Shown piece after piece: positions 6,778-15,513 of a stretch of 64,000 nucleotides of DNA. This DNA comes from Bacillus sp. AFS015802. Lineage in GTDB: Bacteria > Bacillota > Bacilli > Bacillales > Bacillaceae_B. Numbering within the stretch: position 1 is the stretch's first letter; each line of letters opens with the position of its first letter. Below the pieces are notes generated by a model. That model had not been told where the DNA came from. It did no database searches and saw only the letters and a list, made by a program, of their open reading frames with translations. The position numbers were made by a program, and so were the translations under genes. The stretch is from the NCBI RefSeq assembly GCF_002561455.1, contig NZ_NTUP01000066.1, positions 170,802-234,801 of the forward strand. The letters run 5' to 3'.

Positions 6778-8426
6778 ACCTCCGGCCGCACCCACAGCTT
6801 CGAAAAGTCCACATACCCGAAATGCTTGATTTCGATATTCATAATATCAGTCGAAAAAGGAATATAGCGTTTCTCATAATAGAGTGGAATCATGATTGAT
6901 TCTTTCATTAACATGTTCTCCAAGTTCATATTCAACGATGTCCAGTCCTCAAACGGCGTATGCCGATATTCGTCCAGAAGCTGATTCCAATGGCTTTCTT
7001 TTTCAAAAAGTCCATGAAGAGGAGAATAACCGTTCTTCAGAAAATGATAAAACGAAAAATCCTGGTTCGATTCAAAGATCTCACCGTGTACGAAAAGGTC
7101 CACATTCAAGGTCTCCGGCTGCCTCGTCAAGGTGTCGGCGAAGGAAAACCACTGCACGTCAACGGGAACCCCTTCTTTTTCAAACATCTCCACAAGCCAC
7201 TCGGTTGTCTTCGCTGTGTGATTGGCAGAGCGGATCACGAGGGGTTCCGTGAACAGGGGACGGTCCACTTCCGTAATCGTCATGCCTTGATCCTGCCCGA
7301 CGAGAATGCTTTTCCCGTTCGGTGTCAGGCGGGGATCGAGGTCACGGAGGGTGTGGCGGTTCTTCGTAATCACCCAGTGCAGATAATCCCGGACGTCTTT
7401 CCTTTGAATCTGTGAATTCCGTCCCGGTACGGCATTCATGACGACAATCCCGAATCCTGAGTCACTCTCGACTTCAATGGAGGTAGTTTGATTCTCCCCG
7501 ATATGAGAATGATAGATCCCCTTGAAGTCTATCGGCACCTGGACGAATTCAACGGCATCAAGCAGCGGCCTCTCCTGGAAGTGCTCTTTAAAGGCAGCGA
7601 GAGTCGTCTTCGAATCGGTATTCTCCTCGAGGAAGAAGCATCCCGTCCCCAAGGTCCGTCCCTTGGTTTCTTTGTAGATACTGGCGTACATCATACTGAG
7701 CATGGGGAGGATGTAGCTGCAGCCCCCGGGGTAGTGGATGTTGATGATGAGAGGGGCTTTGACCTCGATTCTTTCAACGGGTTTCCATAGTTCCCGATAA
7801 TGGTGGCAGGTCCTGAGCTGCTCGAGACAGTGGATGACATCCTTTGCCGTCAAAATCGATCCGTCGTGAAAGCGGACATCCTTTTTTAAATAGAGTCGCA
7901 GTTTACGAGGGGAAACATCCCAGCTATGAGCGAGTTCCGGAAGGATGTTTCCTTCTTCCGTGATCGAGACAAGGCGGTTGAAGACGTTTGCTACGAGATG
8001 GGCGCTCATCACGTCGGCCGCCTCCAGCGGGTGGATGGAGAAAAAGGGATAGCGCTTCGGCACGATCAGTTTATCCTTCGATTCCTTCACAAACCCGAGC
8101 TTACTGTGAAAGTGCGTCATCAATCTCATCTTGCTGTCAGTGGACCAGTTGTACATGAGATACTTGCTGCTTTCGTCAATCGGTTCTTCATCCATCAGCC
8201 TCACGACTTCTTCTTCAAACACTTCCTCCACATCTTTCTTCCATTGGAGGGTCGATACATTCCCACGTCCGCGGCCGGGAGTGAAGGCAATCCAGCCTTC
8301 CTGGTCCCATTTTTTCAAATAGCGGGAAGTCTGTTTATGGCTTAACTGCAGGGTTTCAGAGATTTCTTCCACCCGGATGCTGCCTGAGGGGTAGTACCTC
8401 CACAGGGTGAGTAATTTGTTCTCCAT
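6774..8426 (-). CDS. SgrR-like transcriptional regulator with solute-binding domain
   Basis: 550-residue two-domain protein. Residues 1-115 contain a winged helix (ISETLQLSHKQTSRYLKKWDQEGWIAF) of the SgrR N-terminal type. The remainder is an oligopeptide-binding-protein fold (SBP_bac_5) recognisable by LPELAHSWDV, LRLYLKKDVRFHDGSILTAKDV. There is no signal peptide, so it is a cytosolic ligand-sensing regulator rather than a transport protein. It is divergent from an MFS exporter, and the 98-base interval contains a palindrome; control of that exporter is a natural inference. Confidence 0.85.
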   Translation of the reverse strand: MENKLLTLWRYYPSGSIRVEEISETLQLSHKQTSRYLKKWDQEGWIAFTPGRGRGNVSTLQWKKDVEEVFEEEVVRLMDEEPIDESSKYLMYNWSTDSKMRLMTHFHSKLGFVKESKDKLIVPKRYPFFSIHPLEAADVMSAHLVANVFNRLVSITEEGNILPELAHSWDVSPRKLRLYLKKDVRFHDGSILTAKDVIHCLEQLRTCHHYRELWKPVERIEVKAPLIINIHYPGGCSYILPMLSMMYASIYKETKGRTLGTGCFFLEENTDSKTTLAAFKEHFQERPLLDAVEFVQVPIDFKGIYHSHIGENQTTSIEVESDSGFGIVVMNAVPGRNSQIQRKDVRDYLHWVITKNRHTLRDLDPRLTPNGKSILVGQDQGMTITEVDRPLFTEPLVIRSANHTAKTTEWLVEMFEKEGVPVDVQWFSFADTLTRQPETLNVDLFVHGEIFESNQDFSFYHFLKNGYSPLHGLFEKESHWNQLLDEYRHTPFEDWTSLNMNLENMLMKESIMIPLYYEKRYIPFSTDIMNIEIKHFGYVDFSKLWVRPEV

Positions 8427-8490
8427 ATGCTTTCCTCCTAAAAGGGGACATCAATTTAAAAAGTGTCTATTTTTATAATGTTCCGTCTAG

Positions 8491-8506
8491 TTTACTATAC
8501 AGTAAA
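8491..8506. promoter_or_regulatory. candidate operator between sgrR-like and MFS genes
   Basis: TTTACTATACAGTAAA, 6-base inverted arms around ATAC, sits 19 bases before the MFS start and about 65 bases before the SgrR-like start. A binding site for the divergently encoded regulator is possible; no direct evidence. Confidence 0.4.
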
Positions 8507-8524
8507 TAGAGGAGGGGGAACAAC

Positions 8525-9769
8525 ATGAAGTGGAAGGAATTACCTCAAAACATAAAAGTGCGGATGATCACATCATTCTTCAATCGTGCCGTCTCATCCG
8601 CCGTCATGCCGTTCATGGCGCTGTTCTTTGCGCAGGAACTGAATAAAATCTGGGCTGGGGTTTTCCTGATCGGGACCGTAGTGATCGGATTTTTCGTGAA
8701 TCTCGTCGGGGGATATATATCCGACCGTTTTCCCCGAAAAAAAGTCCTGCTGACGACATCGTGGCTGAATGCACTGTTCTTTTTGGTTATGACCGTCAGT
8801 CTTTTTCCAGAAAATAATCTAATCCTGCTGTTCGCAGGTGCGTATATCGGGTTCATCATCACGAGCAGCCTGGGACGGCCGGCGATGCATGCGATCATCA
8901 TCGATTCGACGACGCCGGAGAACCGGAAAGCGGTCTACGCCTTGGATTACTGGCTCGTCAATTTGAGTATGGCGATCGGGGCTGCCCTCGGGGGACTGCT
9001 GTACTTGAACCATCAGACCGAGCTTTTCATGATGCTGACTTTCACGTCGACGACAATTCCCATTGCCTATGGAATCTGGCTTCAGGACAACTTCAAGGAT
9101 CAGCTTCAGAAAAAGCACGAGAATGTGTTCGTCGATCTCGTCAACAATTACCGGATTGCCTTCCGGGATTCAGCATTCGTGAAAGTGGTGGCAGGATCCA
9201 CGTTCATCTTCGCAGCGGAATTCTCGTTGAACAGCTATATCGGGATCCGCCTGGCGGAAACCTTTGAGGCCGTGAGTATCGGGAGTTTCGACATCGTCGG
9301 GGTCCGAATGCTCAGTATCCTGAACATCGAGAACATGATGCTCGTTGTTTGCCTGACGTTCATCATCAACCGCTACACAGACACGCTGAATAAAAAGCAT
9401 GCCCTATTGATCGGGTTGATCCTGTATGGCATCGGCTATGTTACGGTAACATCCGCCAATACGTGGTACATCCTAATTGCCTTCAACCTGATTGCGACGA
9501 TGGGGGAACTGATCTATTCTCCGATCCGCAACGCAGAACAGGCGAACATGATCCCGAGCGACAAACGGGGATCCTACTCCGCATTTTCCAACCTGTCCTT
9601 CAGCGGAGCGGACCTTGTCGCACGATCCACCATCATCATCGGTGCGTTTTTGATGCCGACGATGATGAGTGTGTACATCGGATTCATCGTCATTCTCGGT
9701 ACCGTCCTCGTATATACGGGATTATTCGGCCGGACTTGGGTGAAAGCGAAGGTGCTGGATGTGAAGTGA
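8525..9769 (+). CDS. MFS transporter (multidrug-resistance type)
   Basis: 414-residue 12-helix major facilitator. The loop 2-3 motif GGYISDRFPRKKVLL (residues 61-75) is the MFS signature, and the fold spans the whole protein. AGAGGAGGGGGAACA precedes the ATG. Divergent from the SgrR-like regulator, a common pairing in which the regulator controls an efflux pump. Substrate unknown. A GGACGGACC-type palindrome lies 13 bases after the stop. Confidence 0.87.
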   Translation: MKWKELPQNIKVRMITSFFNRAVSSAVMPFMALFFAQELNKIWAGVFLIGTVVIGFFVNLVGGYISDRFPRKKVLLTTSWLNALFFLVMTVSLFPENNLILLFAGAYIGFIITSSLGRPAMHAIIIDSTTPENRKAVYALDYWLVNLSMAIGAALGGLLYLNHQTELFMMLTFTSTTIPIAYGIWLQDNFKDQLQKKHENVFVDLVNNYRIAFRDSAFVKVVAGSTFIFAAEFSLNSYIGIRLAETFEAVSIGSFDIVGVRMLSILNIENMMLVVCLTFIINRYTDTLNKKHALLIGLILYGIGYVTVTSANTWYILIAFNLIATMGELIYSPIRNAEQANMIPSDKRGSYSAFSNLSFSGADLVARSTIIIGAFLMPTMMSVYIGFIVILGTVLVYTGLFGRTWVKAKVLDVK

Positions 9770-9782
9770 TCCGGGGCAGCTT

Positions 9783-9847
9783 GAGGGACGGACCTCTGTA
9801 TTCGGGAATAATCCATTGGATAAAGGGTTTCTGAAGGTCCGTCCCTC
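9783..9847. repeat. GGGAC-type dispersed palindrome
   Basis: GAGGGACGGACC (9783-9794) and GGTCCGTCCCTC (9836-9847) are perfect 12-base inverted arms; both are followed by TATTC/GTATTC, so the similarity extends further. Confidence 0.85.
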
Positions 9848-9865
9848 GTATTCATTGACACGGAG

Positions 9866-9982
9866 GCATGATTAGTGAATTTCTCGCATGATTTTATTTG
9901 AATCTCGCACGATTATTTTGAAAGCCGCATGATTATTTGATGTTCCGCACGATTATTTCAAATCCCGCATGAATCTCGACTC
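9866..9982. repeat. array of five 20-bp GCAYGATTATTT units
   Basis: Units start at 9866, 9886, 9907, 9927 and 9947, with a partial one at 9967. Each begins GCATGA or GCACGA, continues TTATTT-like and ends in CTC/CCC/GCC. Period is 20-21 bases, two helical turns. A related array lies at 15989-16066. The rest of the 489-base gene-free stretch 9770-10258 holds a dispersed palindrome on each side and a terminator-like hairpin. Confidence 0.75.
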
Positions 9983-10053
9983 TATACCCTTTTCAGGCAT
10001 GAGGTGGAATGGCAATTTTTTTGAGAGAGGCTATTTAGATGGAGAATACAGTG

Positions 10054-10090
10054 AAAAACGTCCTCTTTGGCTTGCCGTGGGACGTTTTTT
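10054..10090. terminator. terminator-like hairpin
   Basis: AAAAACGTCC and GGACGTTTTTT with a 16-base loop. It is about 285 bases past the MFS stop, so the transcript it ends is not clear. Confidence 0.55.
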
Positions 10091-10120
10091 GGGGTGGTCT
10101 TTTATGAAAATAAGATTTAA

Positions 10121-10181
10121 GCCGGAGGGACAGGTCCCTTGACCCGTTTTTACAAAAAGCCATGGGCCAGACCCCATGGTT
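10121..10181. repeat. GGGAC-type dispersed palindrome
   Basis: GGAGGGACAGGTCCCTTGAC then CATGGGCCAGACCCCATGG: the GGGACAGGTCCC arm type, about 80 bases before the small membrane protein gene. Confidence 0.75.
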
Positions 10182-10258
10182 TAAATACCATGGAAAAAGA
10201 GTTTATTCCGTTCAACAAAGGGAATGGAAAGGTAAATGAGTGGGAAGAGGGTGTGGAC

Positions 10259-10456
10259 ATGAACACGAGTCCTTCTTTATGGATGACTTTCATGATGACG
10301 ATCGGCTTGTTTGCTCTTTGCGTATATGGCGTGTTCAATGCCCCAAATCAGGGGAAATACAAAGATCTGACTCAATTTCTCTTTATATTGGCATCCCTAT
10401 CGGCATTACTACCCATCGGTGTTCTCATCTTCATCATTGTGACAACAAGAAATTAA
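10259..10456 (+). CDS. small two-helix membrane protein
   Basis: 65-residue protein with hydrophobic segments at about residues 8-25 and 40-62 and a short polar loop (NAPNQGKYKD). ATG at 10259 is preceded by GGGAAGAGGGTGTGGAC; the longer frame from 10139 reads through the dispersed repeat and is not credible. No recognised family. It converges on the lipoprotein gene at 10474. Confidence 0.6.
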   Translation: MNTSPSLWMTFMMTIGLFALCVYGVFNAPNQGKYKDLTQFLFILASLSALLPIGVLIFIIVTTRN

Positions 10457-10473
10457 TCTTGCATGATCCCCTT

Positions 10474-10938
10474 CTAGAATTTAATCCCCAACAACTGTTT
10501 CAATTCATCTAGTCGTTCCTCATGTTTGTCCACCGTTATAAGTGGCTCTTGCGGGGCATCAAATCCACTATAGGGAAAAAGAAAGGTCCCATCTTCCAAA
10601 ACATGAAAGGCGAACGGAGCAGCTTTACCCGCTTCCATTTCTTTGCCTTCAGAAAAGACGAACATATACGTGTCCGTTGACTTCATCTTATCCATCATCT
10701 TGTCCGAACTGATCTTTTCAACTTTAAGACCTTCTATCTTCGTCAATACCTCCTTGATTTGATCTTGATCCTGTACCACCTTGGTCAACTCTTCAGTGGA
10801 TGTATTGTTTTCGACTTTTTGAATAAATAATGACCCGGCTTTTTCTTTATGCTCAATTTCCATCACGTGTTCACTATTGGAGCAACCGGCTAATGAATAC
10901 AGCAGGATGACGAGACTTAACGTTAGTCGTTTCATCAT
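10474..10938 (-). CDS. lipoprotein of unknown function
   Basis: 154 residues: signal peptide with lipobox LAGC near residue 18, then a small charged domain (KMKSTDTYMFVFSEGKEME, FAFHVLEDGTFLFPYSG). ATG at 10938 follows AAGGAGTTCCCGAA; an upstream TTG at 10962 would overlap the previous stop and lacks a ribosome site. Third gene of a minus-strand lipoprotein run (12075 to 10474). Surface-attached; no function recognised. Confidence 0.72.
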   Translation of the reverse strand: MMKRLTLSLVILLYSLAGCSNSEHVMEIEHKEKAGSLFIQKVENNTSTEELTKVVQDQDQIKEVLTKIEGLKVEKISSDKMMDKMKSTDTYMFVFSEGKEMEAGKAAPFAFHVLEDGTFLFPYSGFDAPQEPLITVDKHEERLDELKQLLGIKF

Positions 10939-10958
10939 TTCGGGAACTCCTTTCTTGT

Positions 10959-11564
10959 TCAATGAACCTGTTTTTTGACTTCTTCTTCATATTCCTCGAC
11001 TAGTGTATTGTTATCCGTACTATCGTATTTCTTTTTCAATTGGGGGACGAGCTTCAACCACATGACTTCCTTTTCGTAAATATCGTAATCAAACTCATGA
11101 TTCAGCTCTTTCAGGGATAACGCCAAAGCATCGGCAAAAGCCCTGTGCTGGGGGAGATCACTCGTATCTGGTCCTGTCTGAATATAGGTGTCCACTTCTT
11201 TTTCCGTCGCAGAAATGCCGTATTCCTCTTGTGCAATGGATTTCCAGACGTTATCTTCCTTCATCGCTTTTTCAGCTAGTTGTACAACTTGATCTTCCGT
11301 TAGATCGGTTTGATAGGATAGTTTTTCAGCGGCTAAAATCCGGATGATCCATTTGTTTAGTTTTTCGTTTTTCTCCAGTCCTTCTGCTTCGGATATGACG
11401 TCATCGAAAACCCTTTTATAATCGTCATAGGTGTAGGTATTCGCGATTTTCTTCAGTTCTTCCTCACTCTTCATCTTTACTTCCACCTGATTGTGTTCAT
11501 TGGATTGGCATCCTGCTAGGAGGAAGACCATTACACACACCATGATATATTTTATATATTTCAA
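10959..11564 (-). CDS. lipoprotein with SurA-like helical domain
   Basis: About 201 residues: signal peptide ending in lipobox LAGC, then a mostly helical domain with DLTEDQVVQLAEKAMKEDNVW and EEYGISATEKEVDTYI, the look of the N-terminal SurA/PrsA chaperone fold, but no rotamase domain. Starts GTG 11573 and ATG 11570 sit too close to the GGGAGTG ribosome site; the TTG at 11564 has the best spacing and gives a normal signal peptide. Starts 17 bases after the upstream lipoprotein. A chaperone-like role is only suggested by shape. Confidence 0.65.
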   Translation of the reverse strand: MKYIKYIMVCVMVFLLAGCQSNEHNQVEVKMKSEEELKKIANTYTYDDYKRVFDDVISEAEGLEKNEKLNKWIIRILAAEKLSYQTDLTEDQVVQLAEKAMKEDNVWKSIAQEEYGISATEKEVDTYIQTGPDTSDLPQHRAFADALALSLKELNHEFDYDIYEKEVMWLKLVPQLKKKYDSTDNNTLVEEYEEEVKKQVH

Positions 11565-11580
11565 CGACATCACTCCCTGT

Positions 11581-12075
11581 TTACTTTTTTACCTTAACAG
11601 GCGTCTGATAACGCTCCTTGATTTCTTCAACCGATAAGAAGGTGAGGTTGGCACCGATACCATCGGGATCTTCGATTTTCATGAGATTCATATACTTCAC
11701 CATTTTCCCGGCAACGATTTTAATTCTGTATCGCTTTGAGGGGTCAGGTCTGTCCATCACAACAGGTTCAACTTTTCCTTCTTGATCCACGTAGGCGGCT
11801 TTAGCTGTGACCTCCTCAGGTTGAGGTTCTACTTTATAGGTTTGTATCTTCCTAAGTGGTTGATCCTCCGAGTATGGTTGAATCGAGATGAGTAGCGGTG
11901 TCTCTGGTGGAAGGGTGGTTTCTGTTCGAATGAGGACCTTGGTGCGTTTAAGATAGACGTGTGCATCCAGGGAAAATGAAGAAGAAATTGTTGCAGGTTC
12001 TTCAGAAAGGATGATCCTGCAACCAGCCAATCCTACACACATCAGGCATAACCAGATGATCGAGATGTGTTTCAA
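11581..12075 (-). CDS. lipoprotein, paralogue of the one at 5139-5813
   Basis: 165-residue lipoprotein with lipobox LAGC at about residue 19. Its extracellular domain shares the pattern T-x-LPxExxLLISIQPY and DRPDPSKRYRIKI with the lipoprotein at 5139-5813, but it lacks the acidic linker. The first in-frame codon, GTG at 12084, lies inside the AAGGAGGTG ribosome site; TTG at 12075 is 7 bases beyond it and is the likely start. First gene of the lipoprotein run. Function unknown. Confidence 0.7.
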   Translation of the reverse strand: MKHISIIWLCLMCVGLAGCRIILSEEPATISSSFSLDAHVYLKRTKVLIRTETTLPPETPLLISIQPYSEDQPLRKIQTYKVEPQPEEVTAKAAYVDQEGKVEPVVMDRPDPSKRYRIKIVAGKMVKYMNLMKIEDPDGIGANLTFLSVEEIKERYQTPVKVKK

Positions 12076-12113
12076 AGGATTCACCTCCTTGATTTGTGCC
12101 AGGGTCCCATGAC

Positions 12114-12584
12114 TTAAAAATCCCTAGCCATAATCACAAACCGATACTCCTGACCCCTTATTTCATTCGAAAATTCGCCTCTCTCCCTGAATCCTTCTTT
12201 TTCATACGTCCTGATGGCCCGTTTATTAAAATCGGCGACGGCCAGCTCCAAGTGGGTGAACTTGAGCCGATCTCTTCCTTGATCGATGATGGCTTTGACA
12301 AAGGACGAACCGTATCCATTCCCTGTCAAAGAGGGCTTCATTTGCACCCCGAGGACCAGCAATTCTTTCCCGTCTTCTTCTACATCATAAAATTCACAAT
12401 TTCCGATGAGGTTCCCGTCTTCATCGACGACGGAAAAGGCTCTCTCCAAATGAACGCTTTCCCTTAATCCTTCGATTTTTTCCTGTTGGCTGTTGTTATC
12501 ATAAAATGAATAGATCCCTTCATACGTCCACGTAATGAATTCATTGATATCTTCCCCGGTTCTTCTTCTAAGCGTGAGTTCCAT
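12114..12584 (-). CDS. GNAT family acetyltransferase (RimJ/RimL-like)
   Basis: 156 residues. ELLVLGVQMKPSLTGNGYG carries the acetyl-CoA binding loop (x-x-G-N-G-Y-G), followed by LELAVADFNKRAIRTYEKEGF, a strong GNAT C-terminal signature shared with RimJ/L-like amino-acid-side-chain acetylases. ATG at 12584 follows AAGGGGGATCACAAGC. Lies 14 bases after the preceding lipoprotein stop, probably cotranscribed. Acceptor unknown. Confidence 0.82.
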   Translation of the reverse strand: MELTLRRRTGEDINEFITWTYEGIYSFYDNNSQQEKIEGLRESVHLERAFSVVDEDGNLIGNCEFYDVEEDGKELLVLGVQMKPSLTGNGYGSSFVKAIIDQGRDRLKFTHLELAVADFNKRAIRTYEKEGFRERGEFSNEIRGQEYRFVIMARDF

Positions 12585-12598
12585 GCTTGTGATCCCCC

Positions 12599-13117
12599 TT
12601 AAGATTCTTTGTCTTGTTGTTCGATCCATTTTTGTACTTTCTTGTCCATTTTTTGTTGCAAATCTCCTATATTCCCGCTGTCCCGCAGAGCGGATTTGAC
12701 GTATTCGCCGGGAAACATTTTTTTCAGGGAGGGCTCGTACATACTGCCATCTTTCGGTTCTATGTACTCGATCACAGAATACGATTCATCTGTCTGGCTT
12801 AAGCGGATCACGGCCGGTAACGAATGTCCCGACTGGGGATCGGATCCGGTGGCTCTATTAAATCCAGCGTAGTACGACCACATATAGACGTTCAGAACTC
12901 CGTCTGCTTCACTGGTTCCATAGACTTTATGGACTTCAAATTGCTTTTCCGCAGGGGCATAGGCGTTGGCAGAGTGCTGAACGATGTATTGAGAAATGGC
13001 GTCATCGATCTGCTGGGTGATCCGTTTATCCCCGTCCGTCAGATCCCCGTTACAGCCAGCGATGAACAACGCCGCGATGATTACCGTTAAGATTCGTAAT
13101 TTTTTCAAAATGCCCAT
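12599..13117 (-). CDS. lipoprotein of unknown function
   Basis: 172 residues: cleavable signal with lipobox IAGC at about residue 22, then a domain containing ITQQIDDAISQYI, a central strand region (GVLNVYMWSYYAGFNRATG) and a C-terminal helix rich in K/Q/E. No family recognised; the layout suggests a small NTF2-like or cystatin-like extracytoplasmic fold, unproven. It faces the divergent GNAT at 13260, so promoters for both lie in 13118-13259. Confidence 0.72.
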   Translation of the reverse strand: MGILKKLRILTVIIAALFIAGCNGDLTDGDKRITQQIDDAISQYIVQHSANAYAPAEKQFEVHKVYGTSEADGVLNVYMWSYYAGFNRATGSDPQSGHSLPAVIRLSQTDESYSVIEYIEPKDGSMYEPSLKKMFPGEYVKSALRDSGNIGDLQQKMDKKVQKWIEQQDKES

Positions 13118-13259
13118 GGCTCCTTCTATTAAGATTGATCAAGTAAAACGGCACCTATTCTATTCATTTTACCATATCGTTTTCTTTTATTTTCCTTTTT
13201 TTACAATTAAATCTGTGGTATCTTCCAGTAGAGTGCCTTGGGACAAAGGGGAGAAAAGG

Positions 13260-13742
13260 ATGAATATCGTATCGCTGAGTGAGTTACCGAAAGAACAGAT
13301 TGACGACTTTTTTCATGTGCATTGGGGAAGCCGGGAGATGGTGATTTCGAGCGGAATTTATGATTGTGCTGCATTAGACGGGTTTGCCGTTTTGACCGAA
13401 GATAACGTGATCATCGGTTTGATTACATATGTGGTCAAGGGTGAAGAATGCGAGATTATTTCACTTGATAGTTTGGAAGAACGACAGGGCATCGGCACAG
13501 CCCTTATGAAAAAGGTGGAACAGGTGGCTGCCGGAAATCGCTGCAAGCGGATCACCCTGATTACGACGAATGACAATTTACAGGCCCTGAAATTTTACCA
13601 AAAGAGGGGTTTCATGATTTCACATATCCACAGGTTCGCTGTGGAGAAAGCAAGACAAATCAAGCCTGAAATCCCGTTGATCGGGAATGACGGGATTCCG
13701 ATTCGGGATGAGATTGAACTTGAGAAGGGTGTGTCTGAATGA
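13260..13742 (+). CDS. GNAT family N-acetyltransferase
   Basis: 160-residue acetyltransferase: CEIISLDSLEERQGIGTALM holds the acetyl-CoA loop (Q-G-I-G), followed by NDNLQALKFYQKRGF. The ATG at 13260 follows GGGGAGAAAAGG. Its last bases (ATGA) overlap the start of the GrpB-like gene, so translation is coupled. Substrate unknown. Confidence 0.83.
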   Translation: MNIVSLSELPKEQIDDFFHVHWGSREMVISSGIYDCAALDGFAVLTEDNVIIGLITYVVKGEECEIISLDSLEERQGIGTALMKKVEQVAAGNRCKRITLITTNDNLQALKFYQKRGFMISHIHRFAVEKARQIKPEIPLIGNDGIPIRDEIELEKGVSE

Positions 13743-14293
13743 TGGGAGAGAACAATTGGCCAAAATGGGCTGTGGAATCGATTGAAATTGAACAACCGAA
13801 CCCGGACTGGATCCATGGGGGAAGAGCGGAAGTGAGGGAGCTTTTACACTCATTGGGCCCATTCGGTGTAAAAGAAGTCGAGCATGTCGGAAGCACCTCG
13901 GTCCGCGATCTTCCTGCGAAACCGATCATCGACGTGATGGCGAAGATTCCGTCCTTTAACGAAGTGGAAAACATCGCCGGAAAGCTTGCGGGGGATGGAT
14001 GGCATTATGTCCCGATTGAGCTGGATAATCGGCCGTGGAGGAGGTTCTTCATCAAGGTGAAGGATGATAAGCGTGTTGCCCATCTGCACCTCATGCTCGA
14101 AGGAGAACCGCGATGGGACAAGCAGCGGATGTTCCGTGATCGATTAAATGAAAATTCTCGTTTAAGAGATGAATACGCCGACTTGAAAAAACGTCTGGCG
14201 AGGCAATTTCCAAATGACCGTGAAGCGTATTCTGCCGGGAAAGCTGCCTTTATTGAACGAGTGTTGAATCATCCGGAAAGGGAGGAACGGTAA
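13739..14293 (+). CDS. GrpB family (UPF0157) nucleotidyltransferase-like protein
   Basis: 184 residues with the GrpB hallmarks VEHVGSTSVRDLPAKPIIDVMA (the G-S-T-S and D-V residues of a nucleotidyltransferase-like core) and a C-terminal YADLKKRLA-x9-YSAGKAAFI segment. Family function is not established; some members are linked to dephospho-CoA kinase as a fused domain. Coupled by ATGA overlap to the upstream GNAT; the downstream lipoprotein starts immediately after its stop. Confidence 0.88.
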   Translation: MMGENNWPKWAVESIEIEQPNPDWIHGGRAEVRELLHSLGPFGVKEVEHVGSTSVRDLPAKPIIDVMAKIPSFNEVENIAGKLAGDGWHYVPIELDNRPWRRFFIKVKDDKRVAHLHLMLEGEPRWDKQRMFRDRLNENSRLRDEYADLKKRLARQFPNDREAYSAGKAAFIERVLNHPEREER

Positions 14294-14893
14294 ATGAAGA
14301 CGCGATTGTTACTCAGTATGATCGCAGCTCTGACCCTTCTGTTAATGGCCTGCAGTGGAGGGAATGTTCAGGTGGTGGAGCAGGCCCAGCCGGAAAAGAA
14401 AAGCGAAGAAGCGGCCGGTGAGGAAATCGATTCGGTGGATTTGGGAGAGATAACTTCTCAGGGACAAGACGAGGGGCAGGATGAAGAGCTGGAAGTCACG
14501 GAGGATCCACTCGCGTCCTATCCTTCAGATAAAGTCGAATACGCCCGCGTCTGGCTGCAAGTCATCGGGAATCATGAAGTGGGCGAACTGAACGTTCAGC
14601 ATCTTTCAGCTGGTGAGCAGCTGAATCCGTATGATGATACCAGCGTCGCTTATCCGGAAGACGTCATCGTATTGAGCGGCAAAGCGAGTGCTGATGGCAT
14701 GGTCACATACAGCGGCAATGGGGACGGCACGATCAATGTGTACGATGTTCCGTCACACTGGCCGACTAGTGGACAGATAGAGGAATCCATGGAGGAGTAT
14801 ACGCAGAAGATTGTGGACGGTGCGGAGAAGGTTTCGATTGATGTGGGTAAGGATGAAGAGGTTGCGGAGTTGATTGAAAAGATTAATGGATAG
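14294..14893 (+). CDS. lipoprotein of unknown function
   Basis: 199 residues with lipobox LMAC near residue 20, an acidic low-complexity linker (about 28-75) and a C-terminal domain containing YARVWLQVIG and GNGDGTINVYDVPSHW. GGAAAGGGAGGAACGGTAA precedes the ATG, which directly abuts the GrpB-like stop, making a three-gene operon with the GNAT. Followed by a dispersed palindrome. No family recognised. Confidence 0.75.
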   Translation: MKTRLLLSMIAALTLLLMACSGGNVQVVEQAQPEKKSEEAAGEEIDSVDLGEITSQGQDEGQDEELEVTEDPLASYPSDKVEYARVWLQVIGNHEVGELNVQHLSAGEQLNPYDDTSVAYPEDVIVLSGKASADGMVTYSGNGDGTINVYDVPSHWPTSGQIEESMEEYTQKIVDGAEKVSIDVGKDEEVAELIEKING

Positions 14894-14899
14894 GTGAGT

Positions 14900-14980
14900 G
14901 GGCCAGGGGGACAGGTCCCTTGGCTCAATTTTAAAATGAACCGGGGGACCTGACCCCATGGTTCTCACCCCATGGTTCTC
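14900..14980. repeat. GGGAC-type dispersed palindrome
   Basis: GGGCCAGGGGGACAGGTCCC, then CCGGGGGACCTGACCCCATGG with a duplicated CCCCATGGTTCTCA. It fills nearly the whole gap between the lipoprotein stop and the next ribosome site. Confidence 0.8.
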
Positions 14981-14998
14981 AAAAGAAAGGAACGTCCA

Positions 14999-15385
14999 AT
15001 GAAATTATTGAAAAAAGGTTTGATTAGAGGAGTCATCCCATTTGGTTTTTTCCATATCATTTCGCTATGGTTTATGTTTCAAGGCTCAGCAGCTATGTCG
15101 AGCCATTTCTTTTTTTATGGTGTGATTGTCTTTTTCTTAGGGCTTGCAAGCGTGATTTATGAAATAAGACAATGGAGTTTTTTAAGAAAAATAATCGTTC
15201 ATTATCTGGTCATGCTGTTCACTGTTTTCCCAACATTACTCCTGAGCGGTATGTATCCGCGTGATTCTGTCGGAGATGTAGTAGGCGTGTATTTCCTTTT
15301 TAATAAAGTCGGGATCTTTTTATTTTTGACAACCTATTTTATTTCTAAGTGGCGTTATAGAGCGTATATGAAAGCGCAGGGCTAG
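14999..15385 (+). CDS. four-helix membrane protein (DUF3021-like)
   Basis: 128 residues with four hydrophobic segments (about 11-30, 40-57, 66-84, 97-115) separated by short loops, matching the size and layout of DUF3021 proteins; the family match is tentative. ATG at 14999 follows GAAAGGAACGTCC, right after a dispersed palindrome. DUF3021 genes often accompany LytTR regulators, none of which is present here. A second palindrome follows the stop by 3 bases. Confidence 0.6.
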   Translation: MKLLKKGLIRGVIPFGFFHIISLWFMFQGSAAMSSHFFFYGVIVFFLGLASVIYEIRQWSFLRKIIVHYLVMLFTVFPTLLLSGMYPRDSVGDVVGVYFLFNKVGIFLFLTTYFISKWRYRAYMKAQG

Positions 15386-15387
15386 GA

Positions 15388-15451
15388 GGTACGGGGACAG
15401 GTTCCTTGACCCGTTTTGAAAATGGGCCGGGGGACCTGTCCCCGTGGCCCT
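15388..15451. repeat. GGGAC-type dispersed palindrome
   Basis: ACGGGGACAGGTTCCTTGAC / GGGGGACCTGTCCCCGT arms, starting 3 bases after the membrane-protein stop. Confidence 0.8.
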
Positions 15452-15513
15452 ATCGGTTAATTCTATGACATATTGGGGATTCTTCTAAAGAGAACCTCAA
15501 GAGGAGTGGACGT

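Noticed and set aside
9866-9982. Possible CRISPR or iteron replication origin
   Set aside because: 20-base period is too short for CRISPR repeat plus spacer, and there is no rep gene or other sign of a plasmid origin.
10139-10258. N-terminal extension of the small membrane protein at 10259
   Set aside because: It would translate a dispersed palindrome and has no ribosome site; the ATG at 10259 has one.
12090-12118. Another GGGAC element (CCAGGGTCCCATGAC)
   Set aside because: Only one short arm is present and no inverted partner is visible.
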